Source of the DNA: Jannaschia maritima
Lineage (GTDB): Bacteria > Pseudomonadota > Alphaproteobacteria > Rhodobacterales > Rhodobacteraceae
Direction: 5' to 3'
DNA length: 64,000 nucleotides
Assembly: GCF_030973515.1 (NCBI RefSeq)
Contig: NZ_JARGZA010000012.1
Location: 41,494-105,493 of the forward strand
The notes below the pieces were generated by a model that worked only from the letters and a program-made list of their open reading frames with translations, searched no databases and was not told the origin of the DNA. Below, one piece after another: positions 50,496 to 58,442 of this stretch; the stretch's first letter is position 1; every line of letters begins with the position of its first letter. A program made the position numbers and the translations under genes.

Positions 50496-51477
50496 GCGGA
50501 TGCGCGGCGGCGATGCGGATGCCGCCGGGGTCCGGCGCGCCGCGCGGCAGGTAGCATTCGAGCCTGCCGTCGATGGCGTCGCTGCCCGGGATGTCGAGCG
50601 TAGCCAACCAGCGGTCGCCCAGATATGTCCTGCCCGCGACCTGCGCGGGCGCCTCTCCTGGTTGGACATCCTCGGGCCGGATCGCGACGGGGCCGTCGTG
50701 GTCTTCCGCCCCCGGTAGCCTGAGGCCCCGCCAGCGCCCCCCTGACGCCTCGACCACGGCGCTCCGCCCGATCAGCCGAGCGACCGCCCGCGTCGCGGGC
50801 CGGGCGTAGAGCGTCTCGGGGTCCGCGACCTGAAGGACGGCGCCCGCCTCCATCACCACGACCAGATCGGCGAGCGACAGCGCGTCGGCCTGGTCATGCG
50901 TCACTGTCACCATCGTGGCGCCGGTCACGTCATGCAGGCGACGGAACTCGGCCCGCATCCCCTCGCGCAGATGCATGTCGAGGTTGGCCAGCGGCTCGTC
51001 CATCAGGATCAGCCCGGGCTCCGCCACCAAGGCACGGGCGAGCGCCGTGCGCTGCTGCTGCCCGCCCGACAACTCGGCCGGTCTGCGCGCGGCATGCGGC
51101 GTCAGGCGCACGGAGTCCAGCGCCGCATGCGTGCGCACCGCGTGGTCCGCGGTCCCCGCGACGCGCAACGGGTAGCCCACGTTCTCCGCCACGGTCATGT
51201 GCGGCCAGAGCGCGTAGGACTGGAACACCATCGCTAGCGCACGCCCCTCTGGCGGGACGTGCAGGCCCGGCCCCGCGACCGACCGCCCGTCGAGCGCGAT
51301 GGTCCCCGCGTCGGCCTCCTCCAGCCCCGCGATCAGCCGCAGGAGCGTGGTCTTGCCGCAACCCGACGGACCCAGGATCGCGACGGATGCGCTGGACGGC
51401 ACGTCGAGGTCGACGCCATGCAGGACGGGGACGCCGCCGAAGGACTTTCGCAGCCCACGGATCGCGATCTCCGTCAT
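50485..51477 (-). CDS. ABC transporter ATPase with regulatory TOBE domain
   Basis: 330 aa, ATG 51477. Walker A GPSGCGKTTLLRLIAG, Q-loop MVFQSYALWPHMTV, signature [15 protein letters not shown], Walker B LILMDEPLANLD, H-loop VTHDQADALSL; C-terminal TOBE-like region (VAIRPEDVQPGEAPAQVAGR, TYLGDRWLATLDIPG). Presumed motor of the convergent permease, although transcribed separately from its own Pho box. Confidence 0.9.
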   Translation of the reverse strand: MTEIAIRGLRKSFGGVPVLHGVDLDVPSSASVAILGPSGCGKTTLLRLIAGLEEADAGTIALDGRSVAGPGLHVPPEGRALAMVFQSYALWPHMTVAENVGYPLRVAGTADHAVRTHAALDSVRLTPHAARRPAELSGGQQQRTALARALVAEPGLILMDEPLANLDMHLREGMRAEFRRLHDVTGATMVTVTHDQADALSLADLVVVMEAGAVLQVADPETLYARPATRAVARLIGRSAVVEASGGRWRGLRLPGAEDHDGPVAIRPEDVQPGEAPAQVAGRTYLGDRWLATLDIPGSDAIDGRLECYLPRGAPDPGGIRIAAAHPLTG

Positions 51478-51546
51478 GAACGGCCTCCCGAGTCTGGCCG
51501 TCGCGTACGCGCCGCCCCCGGCCGGGCAGGCAGCTAACCTGCGGCG

Positions 51547-51564
51547 ATGACTGTTCCGTGACAC
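51547..51564 (-). promoter_or_regulatory. Pho box upstream of ABC ATPase gene
   Basis: Minus strand GTGTCAC-GGAA-CAGTCAT; 12 of 14 positions. 69 bp before the start at 51477, a longer distance than the other boxes. Confidence 0.65.
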
Positions 51565-51612
51565 CATCGGCGCGCCCGGCCGTCAGCCGTCGGGGCAGAT
51601 CGAACGTCTCGC

Positions 51613-51948
51613 TCATCGCGGCTGGCAGACCAGAGCGTCGAGCACCGGCTGGCACAGCTCGGGGCGCCCCCCGCAGCAATCCTGCATCAGGAAGGCGATC
51701 AGCCCGCGCACACCAAGCCAATCCACGGCATAGCGCACGCTGCGCCCGTCGCGAGCGCTGTGAAGAAGGCCCGCATCGCGCAGGATCGCCAGGTTCGTCG
51801 ACAGCGTGTTCTGTCGCTGGTCGAGCGCGCGCGCGATCTCGCCTGCGGCTATCCCCTCCGGGCCTGCGCGCACCAGCAGGCGCAAAGCGTCCAGGCGGCT
51901 GCGCTGGCCGAGGGCTGCGAACGCGCGAAGGGCGTCGTTCGTATCCAT
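51613..51948 (-). CDS. ArsR-family transcriptional regulator
   Basis: 111 aa. Winged helix: ALGQRSRLDALRLLVRAGPE, GIAAGEIARALDQRQNTLST, NLAILRDAGLLHSARDGRSV, RYAVDWLGVRGLIAFLMQD. C-terminal DCCGGRPELC supplies three Cys, as in ArsR-like sensors of trivalent arsenic or related metalloids, while the classical helix-3 ELCVCDL site is absent. It sits between the Pho-controlled transporter genes and phnC, so it may link arsenate/phosphate responses. No ars genes visible. Confidence 0.8.
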   Translation of the reverse strand: MDTNDALRAFAALGQRSRLDALRLLVRAGPEGIAAGEIARALDQRQNTLSTNLAILRDAGLLHSARDGRSVRYAVDWLGVRGLIAFLMQDCCGGRPELCQPVLDALVCQPR

Positions 51949-52008
51949 GAATCTTGAAGTATCGAAGTGACGATGTCGGAGTAAGCGCTGGTGACGCCGT
52001 TCGTCCCA

Positions 52009-52026
52009 CCGTCACGCAATCGTCGC
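52009..52026 (+). promoter_or_regulatory. Weak Pho-box-like site upstream of phnC
   Basis: CCGTCAC-GCAA-TCGTCGC; 10 of 14 positions, 54 bp before the phnC start. Weaker than the other sites. Confidence 0.4.
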
Positions 52027-52080
52027 CATCCCTTTACGAACCGCCTTCATCCCGCGGCCTGTCCGGACCGAGGGGGTGGG

Positions 52081-52905
52081 ATGCTAGAGATCGACGGCGT
52101 GACCAAGCGCTTCGGCCAAGCGACGGCCGTGGATGCCGTGTCGCTTCAGGTCCATCGCCCGATGATGATCGGCGTGATCGGCCGCTCCGGCGCTGGCAAG
52201 TCGACGCTACTGCGCATGCTCAACCTGCTGGAGCGGCCGACCGAGGGCGCCGTGCGCTTCGAGGGGCACGACGTAACCGCCTTGAAGGGCGCGCAGGCCC
52301 GCGCCTGGCAGGCCGATTGCGCGATGATCTTCCAGCAGTTCAACCTCGTGCCGCGCATGGACGTGGTGTCGAACGTGCTGCACGGCATCCTCAACCGCCG
52401 CTCCGTCTGGCGCGCCGCGCTCACCCTCTGGGCGCGCGAGGACGTGGACCGCGCCATCGACATCCTGGAGCGGCTCGGCATCGCGGAGCACGCGCCCAAG
52501 CGGGCGGAGGCGCTGTCGGGCGGCCAGCAGCAGCGCGTCGCCATCGCCCGCGCGCTGATGCAGGACCCGAAGGTCATCCTGGCCGACGAGCCCATCGCCT
52601 CGCTCGACCCGATGAACGCGCAGGTCGTGATGGAGGCGCTGCGCCGCATTCATGAGGAGGACGGCCGCACGGTCGTCTGTAACCTGCACACGCTCGACAC
52701 TGCGCGGCGCTACTGCGACCGCGTGATCGGGATGCGGGCGGGCCGCGTCGTCTTCGACGGGACGCCCGCGCAGCTGACGACTGGCGTGGCGCGCGACATC
52801 TACGGGGCGGGGGCCGATTTCGACGAGGCCGCCACGTCCACCGAGATCAGGAACGTCGAGACGGTGCCACGGCGCCTCGCCCGCGAGGCCGAGGCCACCG
52901 TCTGA
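52081..52905 (+). CDS. phnC: Phosphonate ABC transporter ATPase PhnC
   Basis: 274 aa, ATG 52081. Walker [18 protein letters not shown]-loop [20 protein letters not shown] (typical PhnC), signature [16 protein letters not shown], Walker [13 protein letters not shown]. Powers uptake of phosphonates or phosphite with PhnD and PhnE. Heads phnC-phnD-phnE-phnE2-acetyltransferase. Confidence 0.95.
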   Translation: MLEIDGVTKRFGQATAVDAVSLQVHRPMMIGVIGRSGAGKSTLLRMLNLLERPTEGAVRFEGHDVTALKGAQARAWQADCAMIFQQFNLVPRMDVVSNVLHGILNRRSVWRAALTLWAREDVDRAIDILERLGIAEHAPKRAEALSGGQQQRVAIARALMQDPKVILADEPIASLDPMNAQVVMEALRRIHEEDGRTVVCNLHTLDTARRYCDRVIGMRAGRVVFDGTPAQLTTGVARDIYGAGADFDEAATSTEIRNVETVPRRLAREAEATV

Positions 52906-52958
52906 CCCCAGGTCCCCCGGACGGGGGCGCATCATCATCCGTGCTTTTGGAGAGAACG

Positions 52959-53873
52959 ATGACCAAGCTCACCCTCGGCCTGATGGCCACCACCCTCCTG
53001 GCCGCGCCCGCCGCCGCGCAGTCGGTCACCGAGTTCCGCATCGGCGTCCTCGGAGGCGAGAACGCGCAGGACCGTCTGACGGCCAATCAGTGCCTCGCGG
53101 GCTACATCGCCGAGGCCGTGGGCATCGACGAGAGCGCCGTGTCCATCTTCACCCCCGCCGACTACAACGGCGTAATCCAGGGCCTCCTGGGCGGCACGCT
53201 GGACCTGGCCTGGCTGGGCGCGTCGTCCTACGCGGCGATCCACCTCCAGGACGAGGGCGCGGTCGAGCCGGTCCTGGTCAAGACGAACCTCGACGGCTCG
53301 TATTCGTACCATTCCATCGGCTTCGCGCGCGCCGACAGCGGCATCACGTCGCTTCAGGACATGCAGGGCAAAGTCTTCGGCTTCGGCGACCCGAACTCCA
53401 CCTCGGGCTTCCTGATCCCGTCGGTCGAGATCCCGGCCGCCACCGGCGCCACGATGGAGTCGGGCGACTTCTTCGAAGAGGTCAAGTTCACCGGTGGCCA
53501 CGAGCAGACCATCGTCGCGGTCTCCAACGGCGACGTCGACGGCGGCGTGACCTGGGCCGACGGCCAGGGCGATTGGGAGGACGGGTACAATTCGGGTGCC
53601 CTGCGCCGCGCCTCGGACGCTGGCATCGTCGACATGAACGACCTGGTCGAGATCTGGCGCTCCAATCCGATCCCCGAAGGCCCCGTCGTCCTGCGCGAGG
53701 CTTTGCCCGACGACGTGAAGGCCGCCGTCACCGAAGTCGTCGAGACCCTGATCGACGTCGATCCCGACTGCGCCTACGGCGTGGCGGCGGGCGACACGGC
53801 CGGCTTCCAGCCGATCGCCCACGAGGCCTACGAGACGATCATTGAGGTCCGCCGCCGCGAGATCGGCGGCTGA
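52959..53873 (+). CDS. phnD: Phosphonate-binding periplasmic protein PhnD
   Basis: 304 aa, ATG 52959 (GGAGAGAACG upstream). Signal peptide MTKLTLGLMATTLLAAPAAA. PhnD-type features: FRIGVLGGENAQDRLTANQC, DLAWLGASSYAAIHL, VFGFGDPNSTSGFLIPSVEI, KFTGGHEQTIVAVSNGDVDG, VVLREALPDDVKAAVTEVVE. Binds phosphonate in the periplasm and delivers it to PhnE1/E2. Confidence 0.95.
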   Translation: MTKLTLGLMATTLLAAPAAAQSVTEFRIGVLGGENAQDRLTANQCLAGYIAEAVGIDESAVSIFTPADYNGVIQGLLGGTLDLAWLGASSYAAIHLQDEGAVEPVLVKTNLDGSYSYHSIGFARADSGITSLQDMQGKVFGFGDPNSTSGFLIPSVEIPAATGATMESGDFFEEVKFTGGHEQTIVAVSNGDVDGGVTWADGQGDWEDGYNSGALRRASDAGIVDMNDLVEIWRSNPIPEGPVVLREALPDDVKAAVTEVVETLIDVDPDCAYGVAAGDTAGFQPIAHEAYETIIEVRRREIGG

Positions 53874-53883
53874 GGCCCCCGGC

Positions 53884-53908
53884 GGGAGGGGCGCGCGCCG
53901 CCCCTCCC
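53884..53908 (+). other. Intercistronic hairpin between phnD and phnE
   Basis: Perfect 10-bp stem (53884-53893 with 53899-53908), 5-nt loop, 10 bp after the phnD stop. Such hairpins stabilise the upstream message or lower transcription downstream, so that the binding protein exceeds the permease. Confidence 0.6.
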
Positions 53909-53920
53909 GACCCGTTCGTC

Positions 53921-54784
53921 ATGACCGACGCCTCCCTCCCCTCCACGCCGGCGATCCGCGCCGCCTACCAGGCCGAACTGCGCGCCAAGCGCGTCTGGAC
54001 GGGCGTCGGCGTCGCGGTCTTCGTCCTGCTGCTGGTCGCCGGCTTCCTGACGGCGAACGACCGCAACGCGGGCGGGTTCTGGAACGGCCTGCCCAACGTG
54101 CTCGACTTCCCCGCCGACGTCGTGTCGGAGGCGTGGGAGAACGCGGCCGACATGCCGGGCCTGCTGCTGCGATACCTTCCCTCGCTGCTGGAGACGGTGA
54201 ACATCGCGGCCGCGGCCACGTTGATCGGCACGCTGTCGGGCGCGATCCTGGCGCTGCTGGCCACGCGGGGCCTCGCGCCGGTCGAATGGCTGGAGATCCC
54301 GGTCCGCCGCTTCCTCGACACGCTGCGCGCCGTGCCCGATGTGGTGATCGCGCTCGTGCTGATCTTCGTCCTCGGCGGCGGGCCGGTGCCTGCCATGATC
54401 GCCATCGCGCTGCACACGATGGGGGCCATGGGCAAGCTCTTCGGCGAGGTGGCCGAGAACGCCGCGCTGGGTCCGGTCGAGGGCCTGCGCTCGGTCGGCG
54501 CATCCTGGCCGCAGCGCATGGTCTTCGGCGTCGTCCCGCAGGTCGCGCCCAACTGGCTGAGCTATGCGCTGCTCCGCTTCGAGATCAACATCCGCGCCTC
54601 GGCCATCCTGGGCTTCGTCGGGGCGGGGGGGCTGGGCTACGACCTGCGCAACGCGATGTCCTGGGGGCCCGGCCGCTTCGACGAGGCGGCCGCGATCTTC
54701 ATCCTGCTCTTCCTGACGATCGTGCTAGTGGACCAGACCGGCGGCACGGTCCGCGAACGCCTGACGAAGGGGGCCGCGCTGTGA
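53921..54784 (+). CDS. phnE: Phosphonate ABC permease PhnE (first copy)
   Basis: 287 aa. Six TM segments with VGVAVFVLLLVAGFLT near the start and the EAA-like loop ENAALGPVEGLRSVGASWPQ followed by RMVFGVVPQVAPNWLSYALL. Forms the membrane channel with PhnE2. Its stop overlaps the GTG of phnE2. Confidence 0.95.
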   Translation: MTDASLPSTPAIRAAYQAELRAKRVWTGVGVAVFVLLLVAGFLTANDRNAGGFWNGLPNVLDFPADVVSEAWENAADMPGLLLRYLPSLLETVNIAAAATLIGTLSGAILALLATRGLAPVEWLEIPVRRFLDTLRAVPDVVIALVLIFVLGGGPVPAMIAIALHTMGAMGKLFGEVAENAALGPVEGLRSVGASWPQRMVFGVVPQVAPNWLSYALLRFEINIRASAILGFVGAGGLGYDLRNAMSWGPGRFDEAAAIFILLFLTIVLVDQTGGTVRERLTKGAAL

Positions 54785-56076
54785 CGGTCGCCACCGCCGA
54801 TATCCGCGAGGGCGCGCATCGGCACATGGCCCGTGCCCGGGCCTGGGCCTTGGCCATCCCCGCCGTGATCGCCGCCTACCTAGTCTACGTCTTCTTCGCG
54901 TTCGACGGCCCGGCCCTGATCCGCAGCGCCGACGGAGAGAATGCCCGCATCCTCCTGGCAGACATGGTCAGCCACAAGGTCCACGTCACCCGCGACAACC
55001 GCGACGGCAGCGTCGAGGTCGCGGTCGAGGGCGAGCGCAAGGGCCGCTACCCGGACGGCGAGGCGCCCGGATGGGTCACGCCTGGCGAGGAGACGGTGGT
55101 CGATCTGGGCGGCGGTCACCTCGTGACCTTCGGGGCCGAGAACGCCGTCACCTACGACGTGCCGGGCTACGGGATCATCATCGCGCAGCCCTCCCGGTCG
55201 CGGGGCGTGGACGCGACCTTGCCGGACGGCCCCGTGCCCGACTGGATCAGCGCCTCGCGCAACCGCCTGGTGGCCGATACCGAAGCGGGCCGCTTCATCG
55301 TCACGCGCAACCGGACCGAGGTGTTCCGGTACTTCGCGGGGTGGGAGCTGTTCTTCTTCACCCTCGACAGCCCCTATAGCGGGCTGGGCCCGGGCGCGCT
55401 GATGTCGCTTGCGATCTCGGGCGAGGCGGGCGCGATCCTGTCCGACATCTGGACGAACGACATGTGGCGCCACCGCGAGACGGCCTGGGCGTTGTTCGAG
55501 ACGATCCTGATGGCGTTCCTGGGGACCGCGGGCGCCGCGCTGGTCGCGCTGCCCGTCAGCTTCGCGGCCGCGCGGGGCTTCGGCCCGCAGCCGTTCCGTT
55601 TCCTCGTCCGGCGCGTCTTCGACTTCCTGCGCGGCGTCGACGGGCTGATCTGGACCGTCGTCCTCAGCCGCGCCTACGGTCCCGGACCGTTGACCGGCAC
55701 GCTCGCGATCCTGCTGACCGACACCGGCACCTTCGGCAAGATGTTCTCGGAGGCGCTGGAGAACCTCGACCGCCGCCAGATCGAGGGCGTGCGCTCCACC
55801 GGCGCGGGCGCAGTGCTGCGCGCGCGCTTCGGCGTGATCCCGCAGCTGGTGCCGGTCCTGCTGAGCCAAGTGCTCTACACGCTGGAATCGAATACCCGCT
55901 CGGCCACCGTGATCGGTGCGATCACGGGCGGCGGCATCGGCCTCCTTCTGACCCAGGCGATCATCACGCAGAAGGACTGGGAGGAGGTGACGTGGTACAT
56001 CGTGTTGGTCGTCCTGATGGTCTTCGCGATGGACGCGCTGTCCGGCTGGCTGCGGCGCCGACTGATCAAGGGCTGA
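54781..56076 (+). CDS. phnE: Phosphonate ABC permease PhnE (second copy, with periplasmic insertion)
   Basis: 431 aa from GTG 54781. TM1 (LAIPAVIAAYLVYVFFAFDG) is followed by a ~150-residue strand-rich periplasmic insertion before the permease core, whose EAA-like loop is ENLDRRQIEGVRSTGAGAVL. This long form is usual in alphaproteobacterial phn loci. Pairs with the first PhnE. Confidence 0.9.
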   Translation: MTVATADIREGAHRHMARARAWALAIPAVIAAYLVYVFFAFDGPALIRSADGENARILLADMVSHKVHVTRDNRDGSVEVAVEGERKGRYPDGEAPGWVTPGEETVVDLGGGHLVTFGAENAVTYDVPGYGIIIAQPSRSRGVDATLPDGPVPDWISASRNRLVADTEAGRFIVTRNRTEVFRYFAGWELFFFTLDSPYSGLGPGALMSLAISGEAGAILSDIWTNDMWRHRETAWALFETILMAFLGTAGAALVALPVSFAAARGFGPQPFRFLVRRVFDFLRGVDGLIWTVVLSRAYGPGPLTGTLAILLTDTGTFGKMFSEALENLDRRQIEGVRSTGAGAVLRARFGVIPQLVPVLLSQVLYTLESNTRSATVIGAITGGGIGLLLTQAIITQKDWEEVTWYIVLVVLMVFAMDALSGWLRRRLIKG

Positions 56077-56077
56077 C

Positions 56078-56695
56078 ATGCCGCGCCTCACCGCCGACGC
56101 CCCGTTCCTCCACCCCGAGGTGGACATAACCGAGGACTGCACCTTCGGCCGCTTCGTGGAGATCGGCCGCGGCAGCCGCATCGCGCATTCCCGCCTGGAC
56201 GACTACAGCTATTGCGACCGCTACGCCGACATCGCCAACGCCGAGATCGGCAAGATGTCGAACATCGCCGCCTTCAGCCGCATCGGCGCGACCGACCATC
56301 CGCTGGAGAAGGCATCGCTGCACCACTTCCACTACCGCTCCGCCGACTACTGGGACGACGCGGAGCACGACCACGCCTGGTTCGGCCACCGCCGCACGCG
56401 GCGCGCGATGATCGGGCACGAGACGTGGATCGGGGCGCATGCGCAGGTCAGGCCCGAGGTGACCATGGGCGTGGGCTCGGTCGCGGCCTCGGGCGCCGTC
56501 GTGACGAAGGACGTGGCCCCGTTCTGGATCGTTGCCGGGGTCCCGGCCGTGCCGCTCCGCCGCCGCTTCCCGGATGCGATCTGCGACGGGTTGCTGGCGC
56601 TCGCCTGGTGGGACTGGAGCCACGAAACGCTCCGCGACCGGCTGGAGGACTTCCGAAGGCTCGACGCCGAGGCGTTCCTTACGCGCTACGGGTGA
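56078..56695 (+). CDS. Phosphonate-associated DapH/CAT-like acetyltransferase (left-handed beta helix)
   Basis: 205 aa. Hexapeptide repeats (VDITEDCTFGRFVEIGRGSR, IGHETWIGAHAQVRPEVTMG, VGSVAASGAVVTKDV, IVAGVPAVPLRRRF) mark a left-handed beta-helix acyltransferase. Equivalent genes are standard in alphaproteobacterial phosphonate clusters, possibly acetylating aminoalkylphosphonates or detoxifying intermediates. 1 bp after phnE2; converges with phnF with a 10-bp overlap. Confidence 0.85.
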   Translation: MPRLTADAPFLHPEVDITEDCTFGRFVEIGRGSRIAHSRLDDYSYCDRYADIANAEIGKMSNIAAFSRIGATDHPLEKASLHHFHYRSADYWDDAEHDHAWFGHRRTRRAMIGHETWIGAHAQVRPEVTMGVGSVAASGAVVTKDVAPFWIVAGVPAVPLRRRFPDAICDGLLALAWWDWSHETLRDRLEDFRRLDAEAFLTRYG

Positions 56696-57378
56696 TCCAA
56701 GACCAGCGTGACGCGCTCGCCTGCAAACCAAGTGCGTCCGCGCTCGACGGGCCGTCCGCTCGGCTCGGCATTGAGCGACGTGACCCGCGCCAGGGGAGCA
56801 CCTTCGCGAAGTTGGAGATGGCCAGCCTGAACCGCATCGGCGGCGCGCGCGTCGATCCGGCTCTCGACGCGCGCGTAATCCGGCACGCCGCAGGATGCGA
56901 GCGCTGCCGTGACCGAGCCGCCGCCCGGCAGCGCCTCGGACAAGCCGCTGATCCAGCCCGGGAAGACCGACGAGAAGAGCGCGATCGGCATGCCGTCCGA
57001 CAGGCTGAGGCCGTCGTAAGCATGGACCGTCGCGCCTTCGCCGATCTGGAGCGCGATGGCCTCCGCTACCGTGGCCGCGCGCGTCACGAGCGACAGGACC
57101 CGTCGTTCCGGCATCCGGCCCGCCAGGTTCTGGGAATATGACGTCCGCCGTCCGAGCGCGTAGTCGACGGGGCGCGCTGCGACGAACGTCCCTGCGCCGC
57201 GGCGGGCGCGCAGCAGGCCTTCCTCGGCCAGCGATGCCACGGCGGCGCGCAACGTATGGCGGTGCACCCCGAAGCGCGCCGCGAGCCGGGCCTCGGACGG
57301 CAGCTTGTCGCCCGGCGACCAGGCGCCGGACGCGATCTCGTCGCGCAGCTCGGCTGCGATGCGGTCACGAAGCGTCAT
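56686..57378 (-). CDS. phnF: GntR/HutC-family repressor PhnF
   Basis: 230 aa, ATG 57378. N-terminal GntR winged helix: AELRDEIASGAWSPGDKLPS, EARLAARFGVHRHTLRAAVA, SLAEEGLLRARRGAGTFVAA; C-terminal UTRA effector domain (RVLSLVTRAATVAEAIALQI, GMPIALFSSVFPGWISGLSE). Divergent from phnG with a palindrome between them, so it should repress the C-P lyase operon and itself. Confidence 0.9.
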   Translation of the reverse strand: MTLRDRIAAELRDEIASGAWSPGDKLPSEARLAARFGVHRHTLRAAVASLAEEGLLRARRGAGTFVAARPVDYALGRRTSYSQNLAGRMPERRVLSLVTRAATVAEAIALQIGEGATVHAYDGLSLSDGMPIALFSSVFPGWISGLSEALPGGGSVTAALASCGVPDYARVESRIDARAADAVQAGHLQLREGAPLARVTSLNAEPSGRPVERGRTWFAGERVTLVLDHP

Positions 57379-57432
57379 GGAAGGTTCACGGTCCCGGGAT
57401 GGACGGGCTCAAGGACGGACGGTATGATTTGT

Positions 57433-57447
57433 CTAGTTGTATACTAG
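57433..57447. promoter_or_regulatory. Probable PhnF operator
   Basis: Perfect palindrome CTAGT-TGTAT-ACTAG between divergent phnF and phnG, 18 bp before the phnG start; GntR/HutC operators have this size and symmetry. Confidence 0.65.
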
Positions 57448-57465
57448 CTTCCGGAGTTGTCCATC

Positions 57466-57888
57466 ATGGACCGCCGCGACTGGCTCTCGATCCTGGCTCG
57501 CGCCCCGCATGACGACCTGATCGCGCGCGCCGCGCCCTTCGCCGCCCCGCACGAAACATTGCGCGCGCCGGAGATCGGGTCGGTCATGGTGCGGGGCAGG
57601 GCCTCGGGCACGGGGGCACCGTTCAACCTCGGCGAGATGACGGTGACGCGTTGCTCGGTCGATGTGGGCGGCACGGTGGGTCATGGTTACGTGCAGGGCC
57701 GCTCGGTCGAGGCGGCGCGGGCGGCGGCGCTGATCGATGCGGCAATGCAAGGGGGGCGTGCAGCGGAGGCAGAGGCGGCCGTGCTGCGCCCGATCCTCGC
57801 CGCGCGTGAGGCGCTGTCCGCGAAGCGTGCTGCCAAGGCCGAGGCGACCTCGGTCGACTTCTTCACCCTCGTCCGGGGCGAGGATTGA
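57466..57888 (+). CDS. phnG: C-P lyase subunit PhnG
   Basis: 140 aa, ATG 57466 after CCGGAG. PhnG pattern: MDRRDWLSILARAPHDDLIA, RGRASGTGAPFNLGEMTVTR, CSVDVGGTVGHGYVQGRSVE, AARAAALIDAAMQ. Part of the PhnGHIJ core that forms ribose-1-phosphonate 5-triphosphate and cleaves the C-P bond. Overlaps phnH by 1 bp. Confidence 0.95.
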   Translation: MDRRDWLSILARAPHDDLIARAAPFAAPHETLRAPEIGSVMVRGRASGTGAPFNLGEMTVTRCSVDVGGTVGHGYVQGRSVEAARAAALIDAAMQGGRAAEAEAAVLRPILAAREALSAKRAAKAEATSVDFFTLVRGED

Positions 57889-58442
57889 TGCAGGCGGCCC
57901 AGCTTTCCGGCGGCTTCGCCGACCCGGCCCGGGACGGCGCGCGCGCCTTCCGCGCGATCCTGGACGCGATGGCGCGTCCGGGTCGGATCGTATCGGTCGC
58001 GGGCGCGTCGGCGCCGGGCCTGTCGGATGCGGCGGCGGCGGTTCTGCTGACGCTCTGCGATGCTGACACGCCGGTGCATCTGGCGGTGCCCGAGGCCGCA
58101 GCTTGGCTGGCCTTCCATTGCGGGGCGCCGCATGCGGACAAGGCGGGATGCGCCTTCGCGGTCGGGCAATGGGACGCGCTCGCGCCGCTCGACCCTTATC
58201 CGGTCGGCACGCCCGACTACCCCGACCGCTCGGCTACGCTGGTCGTCGAGATGGCGTCGCTGACCGCCGAGGGGTCGGCGTTGACGGGCCCGGGCATCGA
58301 CGGCACGGCCAATCTCTCGCTGCCCGACCCCGATGCCCTGCGCGCCAATGCCGTACGGTTCCCGCTGGGCCTCGACCTCATCCTCTGCGCGGGCGACCGT
58401 CTGGCCTGCCTGCCGCGCTCGACCCGGATCGGAGGCGCCTGA
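57888..58442 (+). CDS. phnH: C-P lyase subunit PhnH
   Basis: 184 aa, ATG 57888. PhnH signatures: GGFADPARDGARAFRAILDA, MARPGRIVSVAG, AAVLLTLCDADTPVHLA, GTPDYPDRSATLVVEMASL, LTGPGIDGTANLSLP. Structural subunit of the C-P lyase core complex. Confidence 0.95.
   Translation: MQAAQLSGGFADPARDGARAFRAILDAMARPGRIVSVAGASAPGLSDAAAAVLLTLCDADTPVHLAVPEAAAWLAFHCGAPHADKAGCAFAVGQWDALAPLDPYPVGTPDYPDRSATLVVEMASLTAEGSALTGPGIDGTANLSLPDPDALRANAVRFPLGLDLILCAGDRLACLPRSTRIGGA

Noticed and set aside
47720..51477. Ferric iron ABC transporter
   Set aside because: Sequence family allows it, but no Fur-box-like site or iron genes were seen, whereas Pho boxes and phosphatases surround it. Kept only as an alternative.
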